NCBI GenBank assembly: GCA_021234155.1
Contig: JAJEKV010000058.1
Coordinates: 1,915,060-1,979,059 of the forward strand
DNA from: Isoetes taiwanensis
Taxonomy: Eukaryota > Streptophyta > Lycopodiopsida > Isoetales > Isoetaceae
Length of the DNA: 64,000 nucleotides
Direction: 5' to 3'
Shown here: positions 29,715-41,727 of the stretch, piece by piece
Layout of the letters: every line of letters starts with the position of its first letter
Numbering within the stretch: position 1 is the first letter of the stretch
Notes under the pieces: generated by a model
The model's database searches: none
What the model saw: only the letters and a program-made list of their open reading frames with translations
Told to the model about the DNA's origin: nothing
Position numbers and translations under genes: made by a program

Positions 29715-30068
29715 ATGGTAGTCCTCATCGTATTTTTTTCCATCTCGGTTTGTTTTGCTCTTGTCGTTGATGCGCTCTCTTCATCAACTACTTTGCATAT
29801 GTCCTTCTCTTCTTGGCAATCTCTTATGGCTATATCAATTTTATTGCTCGCATCAGCGTGATTTGGCTTGTCGACCAGCTTCTTGTGAACTGGATGTTGC
29901 TCTATTAGGACGGCCTCAGTCACGTGTTGTATGGGCTCAAATGTTGAAAATCGGTGGCCTTTTGTTCTTCCCTCTTTTTCGGGCCCGGAATCTCAATCGA
30001 ACTCTCCTCAAGCAATTTTGAGGTCGCATCGTAGCTTTATGGTAACGCCGGTCAACAAGTCGACCTCT

Positions 30069-30548
30069 TCATCCAATACTTCTAATTCTTGCCTTGTAAG
30101 AAAAAATGAGTTCTTGACACTCCGCGCAAAATCGTATTGTCTCCTCATTGTCCAAATTTGTGAATATCTGCTTTTGAATCATCTCGTCTTCTTGGGTATT
30201 GCAGGTCCCACAACGTGATTGGTACACAAATTCTACTGGGCAATATTTTGCAATATGGCCGTACTGGTGACATCTCCAACATTGCACAGATTTTTTTGAC
30301 TGCATAATGCACATCGTTTGTTGCATCTTGAGCACTTTTGCAGATAACTCTCTGAGTACGTCTTCTTTGAACTTATTTATGACCATCTCTGGTGTTGGAA
30401 CTTCCATGGATATTGTCGATTTCTTAGGACAATGCATTAATGCTGCAGTTCCATGGGTTGCTACTGCTGCTGCGACTTGATGAAGATGGGCTTGATCCAC
30501 AATCAAGCCTCTTTGCATAAGAGCAAAGTAATCAATTTGTCCACTCAT
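30069..30548 (-). CDS. Gag-like nucleocapsid with CCHC zinc knuckle
   Basis: 159 codons starting MSGQIDYFALMQRG about 290 nt after the primer-binding site. A perfect CX2CX4HX4C knuckle (CWRCHQYGHIAKYC) lies near residues 95-108, as in retrotransposon nucleocapsids that bind genomic RNA. Two further CX2C pairs follow (CGTC near 118 and CAEC near 142) and could form a second zinc site. The capsid region normally found in gag is short or absent. The ORF ends at 30069 and downstream frames are offset. This is the element's only recognisable protein function, consistent with a non-autonomous element that relies on a helper. Confidence 0.7.
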   Translation of the reverse strand: MSGQIDYFALMQRGLIVDQAHLHQVAAAVATHGTAALMHCPKKSTISMEVPTPEMVINKFKEDVLRELSAKVLKMQQTMCIMQSKKSVQCWRCHQYGHIAKYCPVEFVYQSRCGTCNTQEDEMIQKQIFTNLDNEETIRFCAECQELIFSYKARIRSIG

Positions 30549-30819
30549 AATTCCTTTCTCTCGAAACTTGTTAATGGCTCTAATGTCTCTTTTGCACTTT
30601 GTTCATGGTGCAATTTAATATAATTTATTCGCTTTCCTTGTCGGCGCTGCCTGGTATCAATTCTTTCGTGCTCTTCCTTGTATTCCGTTCCTTGCACGTA
30701 CATACATTGACGGAGGGAGTTGGCCCGGTTTTCCTTTTACCGTGGCTTGGCTCCTCTTTCCTATCTAATGTTGCCGGCTTTCTTGGGCAGATCTCCTTCC
30801 ACGAGCACCACGATTGAGT

Positions 30820-30837
30820 TTCCCGGCCAGTGCACCA
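30820..30837 (-). promoter_or_regulatory. Primer-binding site, tRNA-Gly-like
   Basis: Six bases inside the 5' LTR (minus strand) the sequence reads TGGTGCACTGGCCGGGAA. It matches the complement of the 3' end of a plant tRNA-Gly(GCC), recalled from memory, at 16 of 18 positions. It begins with the TGG needed to pair with CCA. Position and match fix the element's orientation as minus. Confidence 0.65.
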
Positions 30838-30970
30838 CTTTTATGTCGAGCCAGCTGCATGGCGAAAGAAAAGGTAGCAGCGTAAAGAGACACACCAAGA
30901 AAACTAGAACAAAAGATCAAACTTTATTGCACACTTTGCTGGTTGGAAAAACCCCAACCGTGGCTCACAA

Positions 30971-31153
30971 TTTATAGTCCCAACCACCCCTTCGCCACGT
31001 CATCGCCACGTCATCGCACCCCTTGGATTTCGTATGCCACCTAGGCGGATCGCCAACATGGCCCTCTTGCATCATGATCTTTTGCATCATTCACCCTGCC
31101 ACGTCATCAATTCTTACCACTGGTCACGCCACGTCATTCCTTGTGCCACGTCA
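30971..31153 (-). promoter_or_regulatory. LTR promoter with five TGACGTGGC boxes
   Basis: Upstream of the minus-strand TATA box the nine-base TGACGTGGC (GCCACGTCA on the plus strand) occurs at 30994-31002, 31005-31013, 31098-31106, 31128-31136 and 31145-31153. ACGT-core sites of this kind bind plant bZIP factors. In the left LTR one of the five is altered to GCCATGTCA. The dense array so close to TATA suggests a bZIP-driven, possibly stress- or ABA-responsive promoter (inferred). Confidence 0.65.
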
Positions 31154-31211
31154 CCACGCAAAAAAATGCGATTTTGTGGTTCTTCACTCATTTGGCAAAA
31201 GGTTTTGGAAA

Positions 31212-31266
31212 GGAATTGAACCCTGCACCTCTCCATTAGAAGGCATAGGTCTTGCCAACTCGCCTA
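31212..31266 (-). promoter_or_regulatory. tRNA-like A/B-box pair in the LTR U3
   Basis: On the minus strand TAGGCGAGTTGG (A-box-like, 31255-31266) is followed 32 nt later by GGTTCAATTCC (B-box-like, 31212-31222), with CTTCTAA in the anticodon-loop position. The spacing is that of a tRNA gene, but the stems pair poorly, so it is not a functional tRNA. The copy in the other LTR is at about 26998-27052. It could be a fossil SINE head or a Pol III promoter. Confidence 0.4.
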
Positions 31267-32611
31267 CCCATAATATTTGGAATCAATAAGACTTCTTTCT
31301 TTTCTTAACAGTCTTTTAGTAATTTTGTTCTTTCTCCTTCTCTGTTCTTCACGGCGGTCAGAGATGCGCCGGTTTTTATTGCTAGAATCAAATCTTGCCG
31401 AGATGGCTTGGATGCTCCAGTTCCGGCCTGCCCCAAATCCTTTTGCACTGTTTAACTTGTTGCTGTCGGATTTTCAGCCCTTGACAGCCTTCTGATTATC
31501 TTAATCGGCCTGACACAGGCCTAATTTCTCCAAGATCGACCCTCTGGAACAGATTTCTCCATTGATTTAATCAAATCCGGCCACTTCTTCTTCAGTTTTC
31601 TCTGATGCCAGAGTCTTCAGACCGTTTTCCTTCTCAGATCCGACCTCTGCATTTATCCTTCTAGACTCTGCCATGGCCGATTCAAGAGGATTTCAACCGA
31701 TTCTTCTAGAAATCTGTGGTTTTTTGCTGATGCCAGGGATTTTCTTCAGACCCGATTCTTCCTCATATCTTTTCATTTCCAGGCTAATTCCGGAACGGCA
31801 TCCCCTTCTCTATAGTTTCGCCCAAATCGGCCTGTATAGGGTCGCGTCTATTTCCACCGTCCAAGAAAATTCTTGGTCGTCCATCTTTTCCCTTTTTGTT
31901 ACAATTGTTTAGTTATTGTCTTCTCAATGGTTTTTTCCTTTATAACTTTTTCTTCCAATGGTTACCCTTGTAATTCCATGGTCTTGCAATACTTCCCATA
32001 TGTCCCATTGTCTTTTGTCCCATGGTTGATCTTTCCCGGCGTCCGTCCATCTATACTCTGCTTTTGCAAATAAATTCGTCCAAGTACTTTTTCCCTTGTC
32101 ACAATTCTCTTTGTCAATAGTGCATGGTTTTTCCATATAATCCGCGTTCTTGCTTGGCAATAATATTTCCAGGGTCCAAATTCCCCATGGTTCCCGACTT
32201 CATTATTTCTTTCTTTTGTATTTCTTTTTTCTTCCTTCTTGCCTGGCTCGTTTTAGCCATGGCAATCTTCTCTTCTCTCATAGGCTCCCTGGCTCTATGG
32301 TTTTTGTTTTTCCCTTTTCTCTCTCGTGACTCGACCTTTTTATTCCAAGGCCTTTATTCTCGTCACTTCCATCTTTCCTCCATAGGTATTTTTCGTCTAT
32401 GGGGTTCTTCTCATGACAACCCTGTTGCCATATCATTCCTTCCCATGTCTTTCTCATGGGTAATCCTTCTTGTAGCACATCTCTCGGCTACTTTCTTCCT
32501 TTTTCCATATTTGCCTAGCTTTCTCACCAAGCTAGCATGATTCCCCGAGCTATATTCTTATTAATCGCTTTTTGGCGATTTTTTGTCTCGATTTTGAGGG
32601 GCGACATCCAT

Positions 32612-33748
<1,137 letters not shown>

Positions 33749-34379
33749 TTTTTTCTATCTATCTTTCTACTAAGTTTCTATTTGTATTTTGAATGGCTAT
33801 TTCAATACGTTATATTTGCACGTTGGAGTTTTGGAAAAAAAAAATTATATAAAAAATAAAATATTCCAATAAAACTTGCAAGAAAGAAAATCGCAGACAT
33901 TTTGATTAATACTACTAAAAGATTGCCCACAGCTAAGAACATAAAATATAATGGGTGCTCATAATTTTTACCCTGTGTAATACTATAAAATCAGCAAGTC
34001 CACTGTGCAAGACCCATTTAACTGTCTTGGCATGCATATAAAAGTATATTCAGAGAAATGGAGCTATAGCATGTACTTGGGAGGATAACCTAGGTCTGAA
34101 AGAGGGGGAAAATGCCCCTTCCGACTTTTTATAGCTACAGTCTCTTTTGAATTTGTTAATGGATTCTTGCATATGCCCTAGAATATTACTCACATCCTCG
34201 TATAAACTATCTTGCATTATATGTCCTAACTATTGTGTATTCCTCGCATCAACTATCAATTGCATATTAAATGTAAAAGCACATTTAACCAAATGTTAAA
34301 GAACAATAGGATAAATGTGCAAAAATACTATGTCATTGGAGACATTTTTTTTAAATCACTAGTTTCTAAACCAGAAGGA

Positions 34380-34408
34380 TACTCTTGCCTTCAAAAAAAA
34401 AAAAAAAA
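34380..34408 (+). mobile_element. Ultra-short poly(A) retroinsertion
   Basis: CAGAAGGA at 34372-34379 is repeated at 34409-34416 around tactcttgccttc plus A16. This looks like a severely 5'-truncated LINE 3' end with an 8-bp target duplication. The ccttc-An ending matches the retrocopy at 38352. Confidence 0.5.
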
Positions 34409-34699
34409 CAGAAGGACATACACACAAACGAAGTTGATCATGCTTCAGCCATTTTACAACATTTAGGTAACAAATAAACAATGCCCTAACAAGACTGATG
34501 CGACCATGAAGCAAGCAAACATTCATATCCAAACACTCCAAGATTTTCTGACTCCATCTTGTGCTTGGTTTTCATCAGGATTACTTTTCTCAAGGGAAAG
34601 AAAGCCAGGTATATTATGGAACACCAGCGCCAAATTTTCTCTCTCTTGGACCGTCATCCTAGAACTTAAGGGGAACATCACATCAAAGCAATGGGTATA

Positions 34700-36000
34700 G
34701 TACCTGCAGCAGCTCTATGGTCCACTTGGGGTTCCAGAACTAGTCATTACAGAAGCAAATGCCCATGGGTTTACAGTGCCTCGCTAAAGGCTTGCCGGCG
34801 ACTTTTAGATGGCATGCAAGCAGAGCTGTTCAACTGGGTTGGGCCTCCAATGGTGCCCATCCTGATGGCATTGTTCGATAAGGCATTGCAAGAGGGCTTT
34901 CCCCATAGTGGACCACTAGCAGTGTAGTTCAAATATATAAAGGCTGACGGCCAATCACTCGGTGGCATTCTAGAGCGGCGGTTAATGATGTGGCGAGCGA
35001 GATGTGTGCTCTAGCGGTGGGGTTAGACCATGCCACTCCATCATTGATCATATCTTCACTCTATGAGCCACGGTTGAAGATAGTAGGAATCATCGGCAAA
35101 ACTTATGCTTGCTTCGCCGTGGACAGCCAAAGCTTTTGACATTACACCTCGAGACAAGTTGTGGGACCAGTTAAAGGCGGTTTGGGGGCCTTATGGATCG
35201 AAAAAATACAATATACAGGCTATATAAGATATGCTCAAGCGGCCCGACCTTTGTCGGGCTTGGTGAGTCGTCGGCAATAATTGGAGATGCGTCAAGGCTG
35301 CCCTTTTTCCGATGCTCTTTGGCTTGTATATTGACCCGGTTGGCGCAACTGGCAGCTTGCTGAACGGGGTGTGTGTGAGAGCTCGGCTCGCGCACCACAT
35401 AGTCTGCAACCCATCTATCTTGAAGGCGTGGGCCCCTTGGCCTACACCCCAAGCAACATGCAGCGACATTGGATGCTTTGGATACCTTACGCCAATGCAC
35501 TAGCATGTGAGTTAACTTGGCCAAGACCAAGGTGTTGCTCGTTTCATTTTTCGGCGGAGGAGTCCCTCCACATATCGGGGCCAAAAGCGGTGGCTCCCAC
35601 CTACAAGTATTTGGGAGTAAAGTTTCCTACTACCACATGCTGGGACGCCTCCATCGATTTCATGTCACAACAGACTGGAAGGTAATGTTGCCATGCAAAT
35701 AGTTACAAAGCAAAACTATATGCTTGGGGCCATCAGTCGCACTTATTCTGAGCTTTGGTAGAGCCTGTTCTATACTGGGCCGAGGTTTGAAGCTCGGTAA
35801 TATCTTCCGCCATCTGGAATGATTTGCAGTAGGTGAAGAAGGCATTCTTAGCTCGAATGCTTAGGGTGAAGTCCACAGTCCCATATCAGATTTTGTTGCA
35901 GGAAATAGGTTTCCTACACCTTCAAAGGGCTGCACTAGACCGCCATATCATCTACTTTTAGAAGATGGTCGGTGTGGACGATGCCCAATCTTGCTTATAT
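34700..36000 (+). pseudogene. Decayed LINE-type reverse transcriptase
   Basis: Discontinuous frames resemble a non-LTR RT distinct from the L1-type copies nearby: VGPPMVPILMALFDKALQEG, then FDITPRDKLWDQL, LFGLYIDPVGATGSLL, LTWPRPRCCSF/AKTKVLLVSFFGGGVP and a YKYLGVKF-like block near 35610. Many stops and frameshifts interrupt it and no catalytic aspartate box survives. No ends or target duplication were found. The RT identity is moderately supported by the order of blocks. Confidence 0.55.
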
Positions 36001-37357
36001 CATGATATTGGGTCCACAACACTTTAAAGTCTGTTGGAACAAGAGAAACAAGATCAGTGGTTCTCCCACTGGAATGTCCAGGCACACAGGTGTATCAATG
36101 TCCAAATTGAGCAAGATCATAATCACTTGCGACAATACCTTGGCGAGGATTGTATGTGGTGTGTGAATCTGTGTGTCTAAGGTCTCCAGGACCAGAGTGG
36201 TATCTATCGGGGCAGAAGAGGCTCGCTGGGGACTGAAGACAACAACTGCTGGAGAAGGGGCATGTGAGCTTTGTGGAAGAATAGATTGCTGAGAATTGAA
36301 AAGAGAGTCTGAAAGGGTTGAATGTATGGTAGGATTAGAGGGGTTCTTAGGGTTTGGTGGAATATATGGCTTGGCATTCCACGGTCTTTTCGCCATATCC
36401 GGCTTTTTGATGTCATGACTAATGGATATGTGACAATCGCTAGTATGGACGCATGCTTCCTTAGCAAGCTCTGGGATATAAGTGCTCTGGCACAGGTTAA
36501 GATATCCACTGCTAGTAGCAAATCAATACCATGCCCACATAGCACTACCTACGTACACCTTTGCCCATAAAGAAGCATAAGGTGATAGCCTCCATTCAAT
36601 ACGCGGGTGTGTATCGCCCTGCATTGATTGAGACATTGACGGACTCGGGAGGAGCGCTGGGGCGGGATCTACCAGTATGAGGATGAATGCCATGCCCTTC
36701 AGACATCGCATGTGCTATTAGACAACCCTTAGTGGACTTATCGGGATCATATCTTCAAGAGATCTTGCATACACGCACTCTAATATGTCCTCTGGGGCAG
36801 TAACGAATTGTGCCCTAATTTCTCATTGTACATTTTCGCACCACAACTATTACTGCGAAGGTTTTTTCCTTGAAAACCCTTCAGGGCATGAGGATTTTTT
36901 AATCTTGACTATAATATGCTTGTTGTTCTCTTTGCTTAGGTCCCATAGGTCAATTGGTCTCAATGGACGATAAAACTCCATCCTATTCTATTCTATCATT
37001 TTAGAAATGTTGCACAACCTCCTTTGACAAGAAGCTCATCTATCACAAGGCACCCAAAATTAAAACACGATATGGTTTTTCCCATGGTTATGACCAAAAA
37101 ACCATTCTACAAAACCAATACATGTAAGTGGGTTGATATCATTAAAAACCATATATGGCTAAAGTTTGTGGTTTGCAGTGGGTGTTCACTAAGGTGATTT
37201 TTTAACATGTTTAACAAGTATAGTTTAATATAGCACTTCATATGTACGGTTTATGATGTGGTATTTTAACATTGTATACATATGTGGTTTATATATAGTG
37301 TTCAATATGGTGGTCGTCTAACATGTTTATTAGGTATGGTTTATCATAACACTTCAT

Positions 37358-37471
37358 GTGTGTGGTTATATGTGGGTTTTAGAATGTAAACAAACACGAG
37401 TCACTATTGGTTGGGTGTGTGGTTGTATGTGGGTTTTAGAATGTAAACAAACATGAGTCACTATTGGTTGT
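37358..37471. repeat. 57-bp tandem duplication
   Basis: Two copies of a 57-bp unit (gtgtggttatatgtgggttt, then agaatgtaaacaaacacgag and tcactattggttg). A second short duplication follows at about 37579-37680 (gtgttttgcagttcaaagca, then ttccaagttagc). Confidence 0.8.
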
Positions 37472-37858
37472 TTGTCCATGATATTTCATGTTTTGTGCGT
37501 TGAAGCCATGAATGGTTTACTAGTAGAATGCATTGGTTCTTAACATCGTTTTAACTGTGGTTAAGATTATAAATCACTATTGTTTTGCAGTTCAAAGCAT
37601 TCCAAGTTAGCTTGTTAACACCTCAAATCAATAGTGTTTTGCAGTTCAAAGCATTCCAAGTTAGCATTAACACCTCGTTATACTGTAGCTTTATACGTAG
37701 TGTTTATTTGATAAATCACCAATACTTAACCATTCATGATCACTAGTGTTTTATTGTTCAAAGCAATACAAATTAGTTTATTATAACTCCTCATTGTATT
37801 CTAGTTTTGCATGTAGTGGTTTAATTAATAAAACATCTAATACATTCCCAATTTATAA

Positions 37859-38368
37859 ACCTTTACCAGTTGTGTTGCAATCCTCATCCATGGAAGATGC
37901 TCTAATTCCAGTTCCGACAGTGTCGTTTTTAGCGCCATCATCTGTTCCTGTAGTTCATTCTTCTCTCCATGTTGATGCTTCTTCCTCTCATGTTTCTGAG
38001 GTTGTTATGGCTGATGGTCCTAATCTTCTGTGCGCAAAAGAGTCATGGCAGCAGGTCAATTGGAAGAAGGCAGCAAGGAAGAAGTCTGTTATGTCATCTC
38101 ACGAGGCTATCCCGCCTCGTTCTATTCAGTGGCATGATAATTTGATGTCTGTTGATGATCATCTCGATGTGGTAGACCATGTTGATTGTGATGAGGCCAT
38201 TAAACGCCTCAAGGTGGCACAAGGAGTGTGAGTATATACTGTGTATGGGTGGTTTTGCTTAGTGGACTATTTCGTCCTCTAGGTTTTGAGTCCCATGTCA
38301 CAGGCCCCTTGTATGTATCTTGATTTTTCTTGATAATAGATTGTCGTCCTTCAAAAAAAAAAAAAAAA
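37859..38368 (+). mobile_element. Polyadenylated retrocopy with 15-bp target duplication
   Basis: A 510-bp insert ending in A17 is bracketed by perfect copies of ATTCCCAATTTATAA (37844-37858 and 38369-38383), the signature of LINE-machinery retroposition. The 3' UTR (ctaggttttgagtcccatg onward, ending tcgtccttcAn) resembles a LINE tail. It is either a half-LINE carrying only an ORF1-like protein or a processed mRNA copy. Confidence 0.85.
37890..38231 (+). CDS. Small unknown ORF in the retrocopy
   Basis: An intact 113-codon frame from ATG 37890, MEDALIPVPTVSFLAPS, with Ser/Val-rich N-terminus, a basic middle (WQQVNWKKAARKK) and an acidic, His/Asp-rich end (DDHLDVVDHVDCDEA). No zinc knuckle or known domain is seen. 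Being whole within a retroposed unit with crisp target duplications, it is the parent transcript's likely protein, perhaps a LINE ORF1 remnant. Function unknown. Confidence 0.45.
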   Translation: MEDALIPVPTVSFLAPSSVPVVHSSLHVDASSSHVSEVVMADGPNLLCAKESWQQVNWKKAARKKSVMSSHEAIPPRSIQWHDNLMSVDDHLDVVDHVDCDEAIKRLKVAQGV

Positions 38369-38383
38369 ATTCCCAATTTATAA

Positions 38384-39551
38384 TCTGACAATTCATAATC
38401 TGACGTGTCATCCATAGTGCCATCCATAGTACTTCGGGCCAAGGAATCGAACCTTGGATCAACCATACCCCATGATATAGCAACATGGCATAATATGATC
38501 CCTCGAGTCGAGAGGGATTCTTTTCCTTTTACATCAAAAAAGGAAATTAAATAAAAATATGCTATTGTTATTACCTTTCCAAGGTATAAAGAATATTTGG
38601 GCATAATTGATGCTAAAACCAAGGCATCTAGAGCAGCAATTGAACTGTAAAAAAACTCCAAGGTGTTCTATCACACAATTATGTCTAACTAGCAAAAGGC
38701 AAAACAAAGCTTGGAAAATGGATGGAATGCAAGGTAAAATGCTTCATTTTGCTTTACCGCTACCTCAGAAATTTAAAAGTAGATCAAGAGCACGAGCCTG
38801 GATGCTCCTCTATTCTCCAGGCTAAGGGAACATAAAACTTATGTTGGGGACCATCAAAATGGAGATCTCTGAAACAGAGCCAGAGCATGTGTACTGAAAC
38901 AACAAAAATTCATCAGAACAGAGGACATAACGATCAATCAATGTTTGGTGGAGATGTGGACGATGATGCTTACCTCCGCCATTCAAACTAGTTAAACTGG
39001 TTTTTTGTAGAGATACATCTGCCAGAAATGTAAAGCATGTTATTACTATGAAAGATTAGAGCAGATCGGTCACCCCTTTTCTTGATAAACTACGATAAGA
39101 CGGAAAAAAAGTAGAAACATTTATAACCTATGATGTTTATGTCATGGTAGTTGAAGCTCCATCCCAGCCTGTTGCAAAGTCAAACTGGCCCAATAACTCC
39201 AAAGTTTGAGGCTAGGGCAGTTTGCCATAACTGGAAATAAAATGTTCCTCATAAAAATTGGACATGTTTACGTCCAAAAATAACAAAATGGGCAAACTTC
39301 CAAGTTTATTAAAGCTCAGCCGGTGTTTGCTAGATGTGCTGATTCGTCACTGTTGATGAAGGAAAAAAATGGAGTTCAATGACAGCCATGTCCAAAGCTT
39401 TTGTAAAGCTGCATGAAGCCAGTAGCCTCAATTAGTTGTCCAATAATTCCAAATGTATCTAACAATGCAACAGTTGTAAATAAGCTATTGCTTCCTGTCT
39501 TTATCAAAAGCACAATGCTAGGAATTTGATCAAAGTTCAAACCCACGCTTT
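38384..39551. other. Intergenic stretch
   Basis: No supported gene. A tRNA T-arm-like phrase near 38440 lacks a matching acceptor stem and was rejected as a tRNA. Confidence 0.4.
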
Positions 39552-41338
39552 CTAGAAATGGTACCAGTACATAAACTCTTCATCCAAACTATTGCTCTCC
39601 CTTTCCCGTCTTGAGATGCCTACAAACATAGGTGCATTGCTTGCAGCAGATACTGCATCTACCTCTAAAAGACCTGTTAATATTAATCCATTGAATTGCT
39701 AATGTACATTCAAATTCACCATAGTTTATATGATGCTTCAGATGATGGGGAGCTCTACTACATCTAACATGCCATCGTAATTTTTGATGTTCAAGGAGAC
39801 AATGATATGACGTACCTTCTGCACAATCCTGCGCAACCTGATCCACCCCGTCAAAAATTGCCGCAAATAATGGCCCTAACTCTCAATTCCCTGTACTATG
39901 TCTAGCATCTACATTGCAAATAGTGTTGCAATATCTGCAAATGTCAGATCAAACTGTATTATACAGTGTCAATCTATTTAGATGGTTTCTCTGCCAAGCA
40001 AATGTAAATACTATCCACAGGGTCAAATTGAATTGAAAATGAATAGTTTGCAGTCCCATCATTGAGGCATCAAGTGCCACAACAAATCTTAAACTGCATG
40101 TATTTGTATCATATCAATATCTAATTCCTTTTGGTTGGCATTTAACCAGTTTAAACCTCCTATCAGTTTTCCAGTGAAGGTACTTCATATCCTTCAATGA
40201 AGGCATTAATCTGTATGTAAAATGGGCTACGTACAAATCTATGCAATCTGGCATACAACCAACTTTCTAAGCGTCTTCAATATTTTAAATGACACTAGCT
40301 CGGAACTTACAAAGAAAGATCATTGAAATATCAGGCCTTGGAAGACGAAACATATCTTCCTCAAGATATCATGAATAGTCCAGGTTTAAGGTTGTATGAA
40401 AGTAGTTCGGTCTGATTTTCCATGCTTAATTTTGTTCAGATTTTGCAAACAGGGAAGGGGGCACCATTGGCTGAAATGGATACATGCAAATCTGCAGCAG
40501 TGCCTAGTTGAAGAGAGGGGACATCTGAGAAATGTAACTGTGGCCTTTCCTATTCTTAAAAACCGAGTTAAGTTTTCCCATCCATAAGAAAAAGGGGCTA
40601 TTGAAGACCATATTCTCTACATCTTCAGAAAATATTTGATCATTAAGTGATGAGGAACTGCCTCTTTCTCATGTAACTCTATACCCTTTTCAGTAAATCC
40701 GACATCCAACCACAACGTGTTTAAGGGAAGAAAAAGAGATAGGTACAATAAAAATAATGATGTAGGTGTAGCAAAGAAAAATAGACTCACATTTCGTTTG
40801 TGGGTTCCATTTGCAAGAATGATGTCCCAACGAACGATGCAGAATAAGCCTTGAGGAAATAAAGATTGATAAGTTAGTTGTGTATATTTGGAAGCAAAGG
40901 AATCGATGACTTACCTAAAACTGCAAGATGGAACTGCAGGCATATCAAATTCAGTTGGAGAAGCAAAAGCATTTACTTGGCCAGGCTTTAGTTTTCCATC
41001 GCCATAGTTTGCCACTCACCCTCCAAGCTTCTGTCCGCAAAATACAAGCGAAGAGTTCGCCAAAACTGGAGCAAATAGTGAGATTGATGGAGCTGGAGTA
41101 CAAAGATATGGGTCATCAATCCTGATAAACAAAATGCTTACTCTGGGGTTTATGAAATCTTAAAAATCACAAAGCATCAAACGATATTTGTTCAACTTAC
41201 AGTTAGCAGCTTGAAGAAACAAGTCTAGTGCAGCTTATAGCATTCTTCAGCAGCTGATGTTCTGCCATAGTCTCACAGTGCCATCATATCTTCGTCGGAA
41301 TGCCATCTCTGCGCCTTCGCATCTCTTCCACGAAACAT
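39552..41338 (-). CDS. Multi-exon gene of unknown function, partly resolved
   Basis: Exon 1 (41277-41338) starts MFRGRDAKAQRWHSDEDMM and splices in phase to exon 2 (41020-41121: IDDPYLCTPAPSISLFAP, ending GQKLGG at a gtgagt donor). Just beyond the donor another plausible segment reads NYGDGKLKPGQVNAFASPTE in a shifted frame and ends at a gtaagt donor near 40917. Terminal exons appear at 39816-39875 (PLFAAIFDGVDQVAQDCAEG) and 39552-39673 (LLEVDAVSAASNAPMFVGIS, ending YWYHF stop), and these join in phase. The middle exons are not resolved, so this is an incomplete model. I do not recognise the family. A transposon-like terminus lies only 67 bp upstream of the ATG (41405). Confidence 0.45.
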
Positions 41339-41563
41339 ATGATTTAGGGTTAATCTAACCCTAACCCTAAAGATATCGTTTTTATATTTAGGTATTGCCC
41401 TTACCATTACAAGAATTTATCGCGGCGGCATTCGCCGCCGCAGTCAGGTTCGGTTTGATAATATCTTAAAAATCAAGAAATTTAAATGAATGCAAGTGGA
41501 ATAATTTTGGTTCTGAAATTATTGTAGTATCAAAGGAAATTGGAATGGGGTACATATTTATGG

Positions 41564-41727
41564 GAGATCTAGCACGATTTCAAATTTGCTATTTTATCTA
41601 ATAAACTCTTGCATTCTGTTGACCAAAATGCAATCTTTTGTCTCTGAGATCTAGCACGATTTCAAATTTGCTATTTTATCTAATAAACTCTTGCATTCTG
41701 TTGACCAAAACGCAATCTTTTGTCTCT
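41564..41727. repeat. 82-bp tandem duplication near the left end
   Basis: The segment gagatctagcacgatttc through gcaatcttttgtctct occurs twice head to tail, from 41564 and 41646, differing at about one base. It is therefore recent. Confidence 0.9.

Larger units (their letters stand above)
26632..32606 (-). mobile_element. Complete non-autonomous LTR retrotransposon (gag-only, TR-GAG type)
   Basis: Two LTRs (26632-29056 and 30844-32606) begin TGTCGAGCC and end CGACA, with perfect 5-bp terminal inverted repeats. They are flanked by the target duplication TCCAT (26627-26631 and 32607-32611). The 1787-bp interior (29057-30843) has a primer-binding site and gag-like frames on the minus strand but no protease, RT, RNase H or integrase. 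It must therefore have been mobilised in trans. The zinc knuckle and overall layout suggest a Ty3-type relative (inferred). No clear polypurine tract precedes the 3' LTR. Confidence 0.9.
30844..32606 (-). repeat. 5' LTR (right copy), 1763 bp
   Basis: Uninterrupted LTR. On the minus strand U3 occupies most of its length. The TATA box (TATAAA, 30971-30976) and a poly(A) signal (AATAAA, 30923-30928) leave roughly 100 bp for R plus U5. Confidence 0.9.

Noticed and set aside
38390-38470. tRNA T-arm-like sequence (minus strand AAGGTTCGATTCCTTGG)
   Set aside because: No matching 5' acceptor strand, D-arm or anticodon arm can be drawn upstream.
41346-41370. Telomere-like CCCTAACCCTAAA
   Set aside because: Only about two units; more like a promoter telobox or chance than an interstitial telomere.
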